A DNA stretch of 64,000 bases from Branchiostoma lanceolatum (taxonomy: Eukaryota; Chordata; Leptocardii; Amphioxiformes; Branchiostomatidae): assembly GCF_035083965.1 (NCBI RefSeq), contig NC_089732.1, positions 2,710,883-2,774,882 of the forward strand. The letters run 5' to 3'. The first letter of the stretch is position 1; every line of letters begins with the position of its first letter. The notes beneath the pieces were generated by a model. That model was given only the letters and a program-made list of their open reading frames with translations. It was not told the DNA's origin and did no database searches. Below, piece after piece: positions 63,972 through 64,000 of this stretch. The position numbers and the translations under genes were made by a program.

Positions 63972-64000
63972 TTAGAACTTCTTTCACCTAGTTACTACTC

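Overview
The window looks like genomic DNA from a cephalochordate (amphioxus, Branchiostoma-like). Gene bodies are split by many short introns, and the proteins are of chordate type: a single-cysteine-cluster Toll-like receptor, an alpha-2,8-sialyltransferase, a Jun with one intron, a meiotic MutS homologue, a type-B esterase and a CUB/discoidin/multi-EGF extracellular protein. The DNA between exons is full of tRNA-derived SINEs, fold-back MITEs, short 3' tails of one non-LTR retrotransposon, microsatellites and minisatellites. The species is inferred from gene content and was not confirmed by any search.

Layout. 1-9083 (minus): a CUB - F5/8C (discoidin) - EGF(16 or more) secreted protein, start codon at 9083, 3' end beyond the left edge. 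9.1-12.1 kb: fold-back element and a retrotransposon-tail array. 12.2-16.4 kb (plus): ST8Sia-like sialyltransferase, four exons in consistent phase, with a duplicated last-exon fragment behind it. 17.9-22.6 kb (plus): Toll-like receptor, three exons, 974 codons. 23.4-28.6 kb (minus): type-B carboxylesterase/cholinesterase-like enzyme, eight exons, about 580 aa, with a hydrophobic C-terminus suggesting a GPI anchor. 28.8-29.2 kb: truncated LINE. 30.7-31.9 kb (plus): intronless class A GPCR. 31.9-34.4 kb: tetranucleotide array, a damaged tRNA-Gly and a large 39-bp minisatellite with a 663-bp higher-order repeat. 34.4-40.3 kb: no recognisable gene. 41.4-42.5 kb (minus): Jun, two exons, with a vertebrate-like proximal promoter at 42.73-42.82 kb. 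43-50.9 kb: no coding exon; a 2.39-kb inverted-repeat element fills 47.1-49.5 kb. 50.9-63.8 kb (plus): MSH5, 19 coding exons in consistent phase, truncated by the right edge before the ATPase domain.

The genes do not form a pathway. The most notable signals are: (i) a Jun promoter whose order of elements resembles that remembered for vertebrate JUN; (ii) a retrotransposon tail inserted into the esterase nucleophile exon and flanked by direct repeats of about 103 bp, so the exon was rebuilt by the target-site duplication, with a second similar case at 50.3-50.7 kb; (iii) EGF exons homogenised while most of their introns differ; and (iv) repeated duplication of splice-site-bearing exon edges (esterase, MSH5, sialyltransferase). 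Splice sites, phases and motifs were read by eye from the sequence; family assignments come from recognised motifs.
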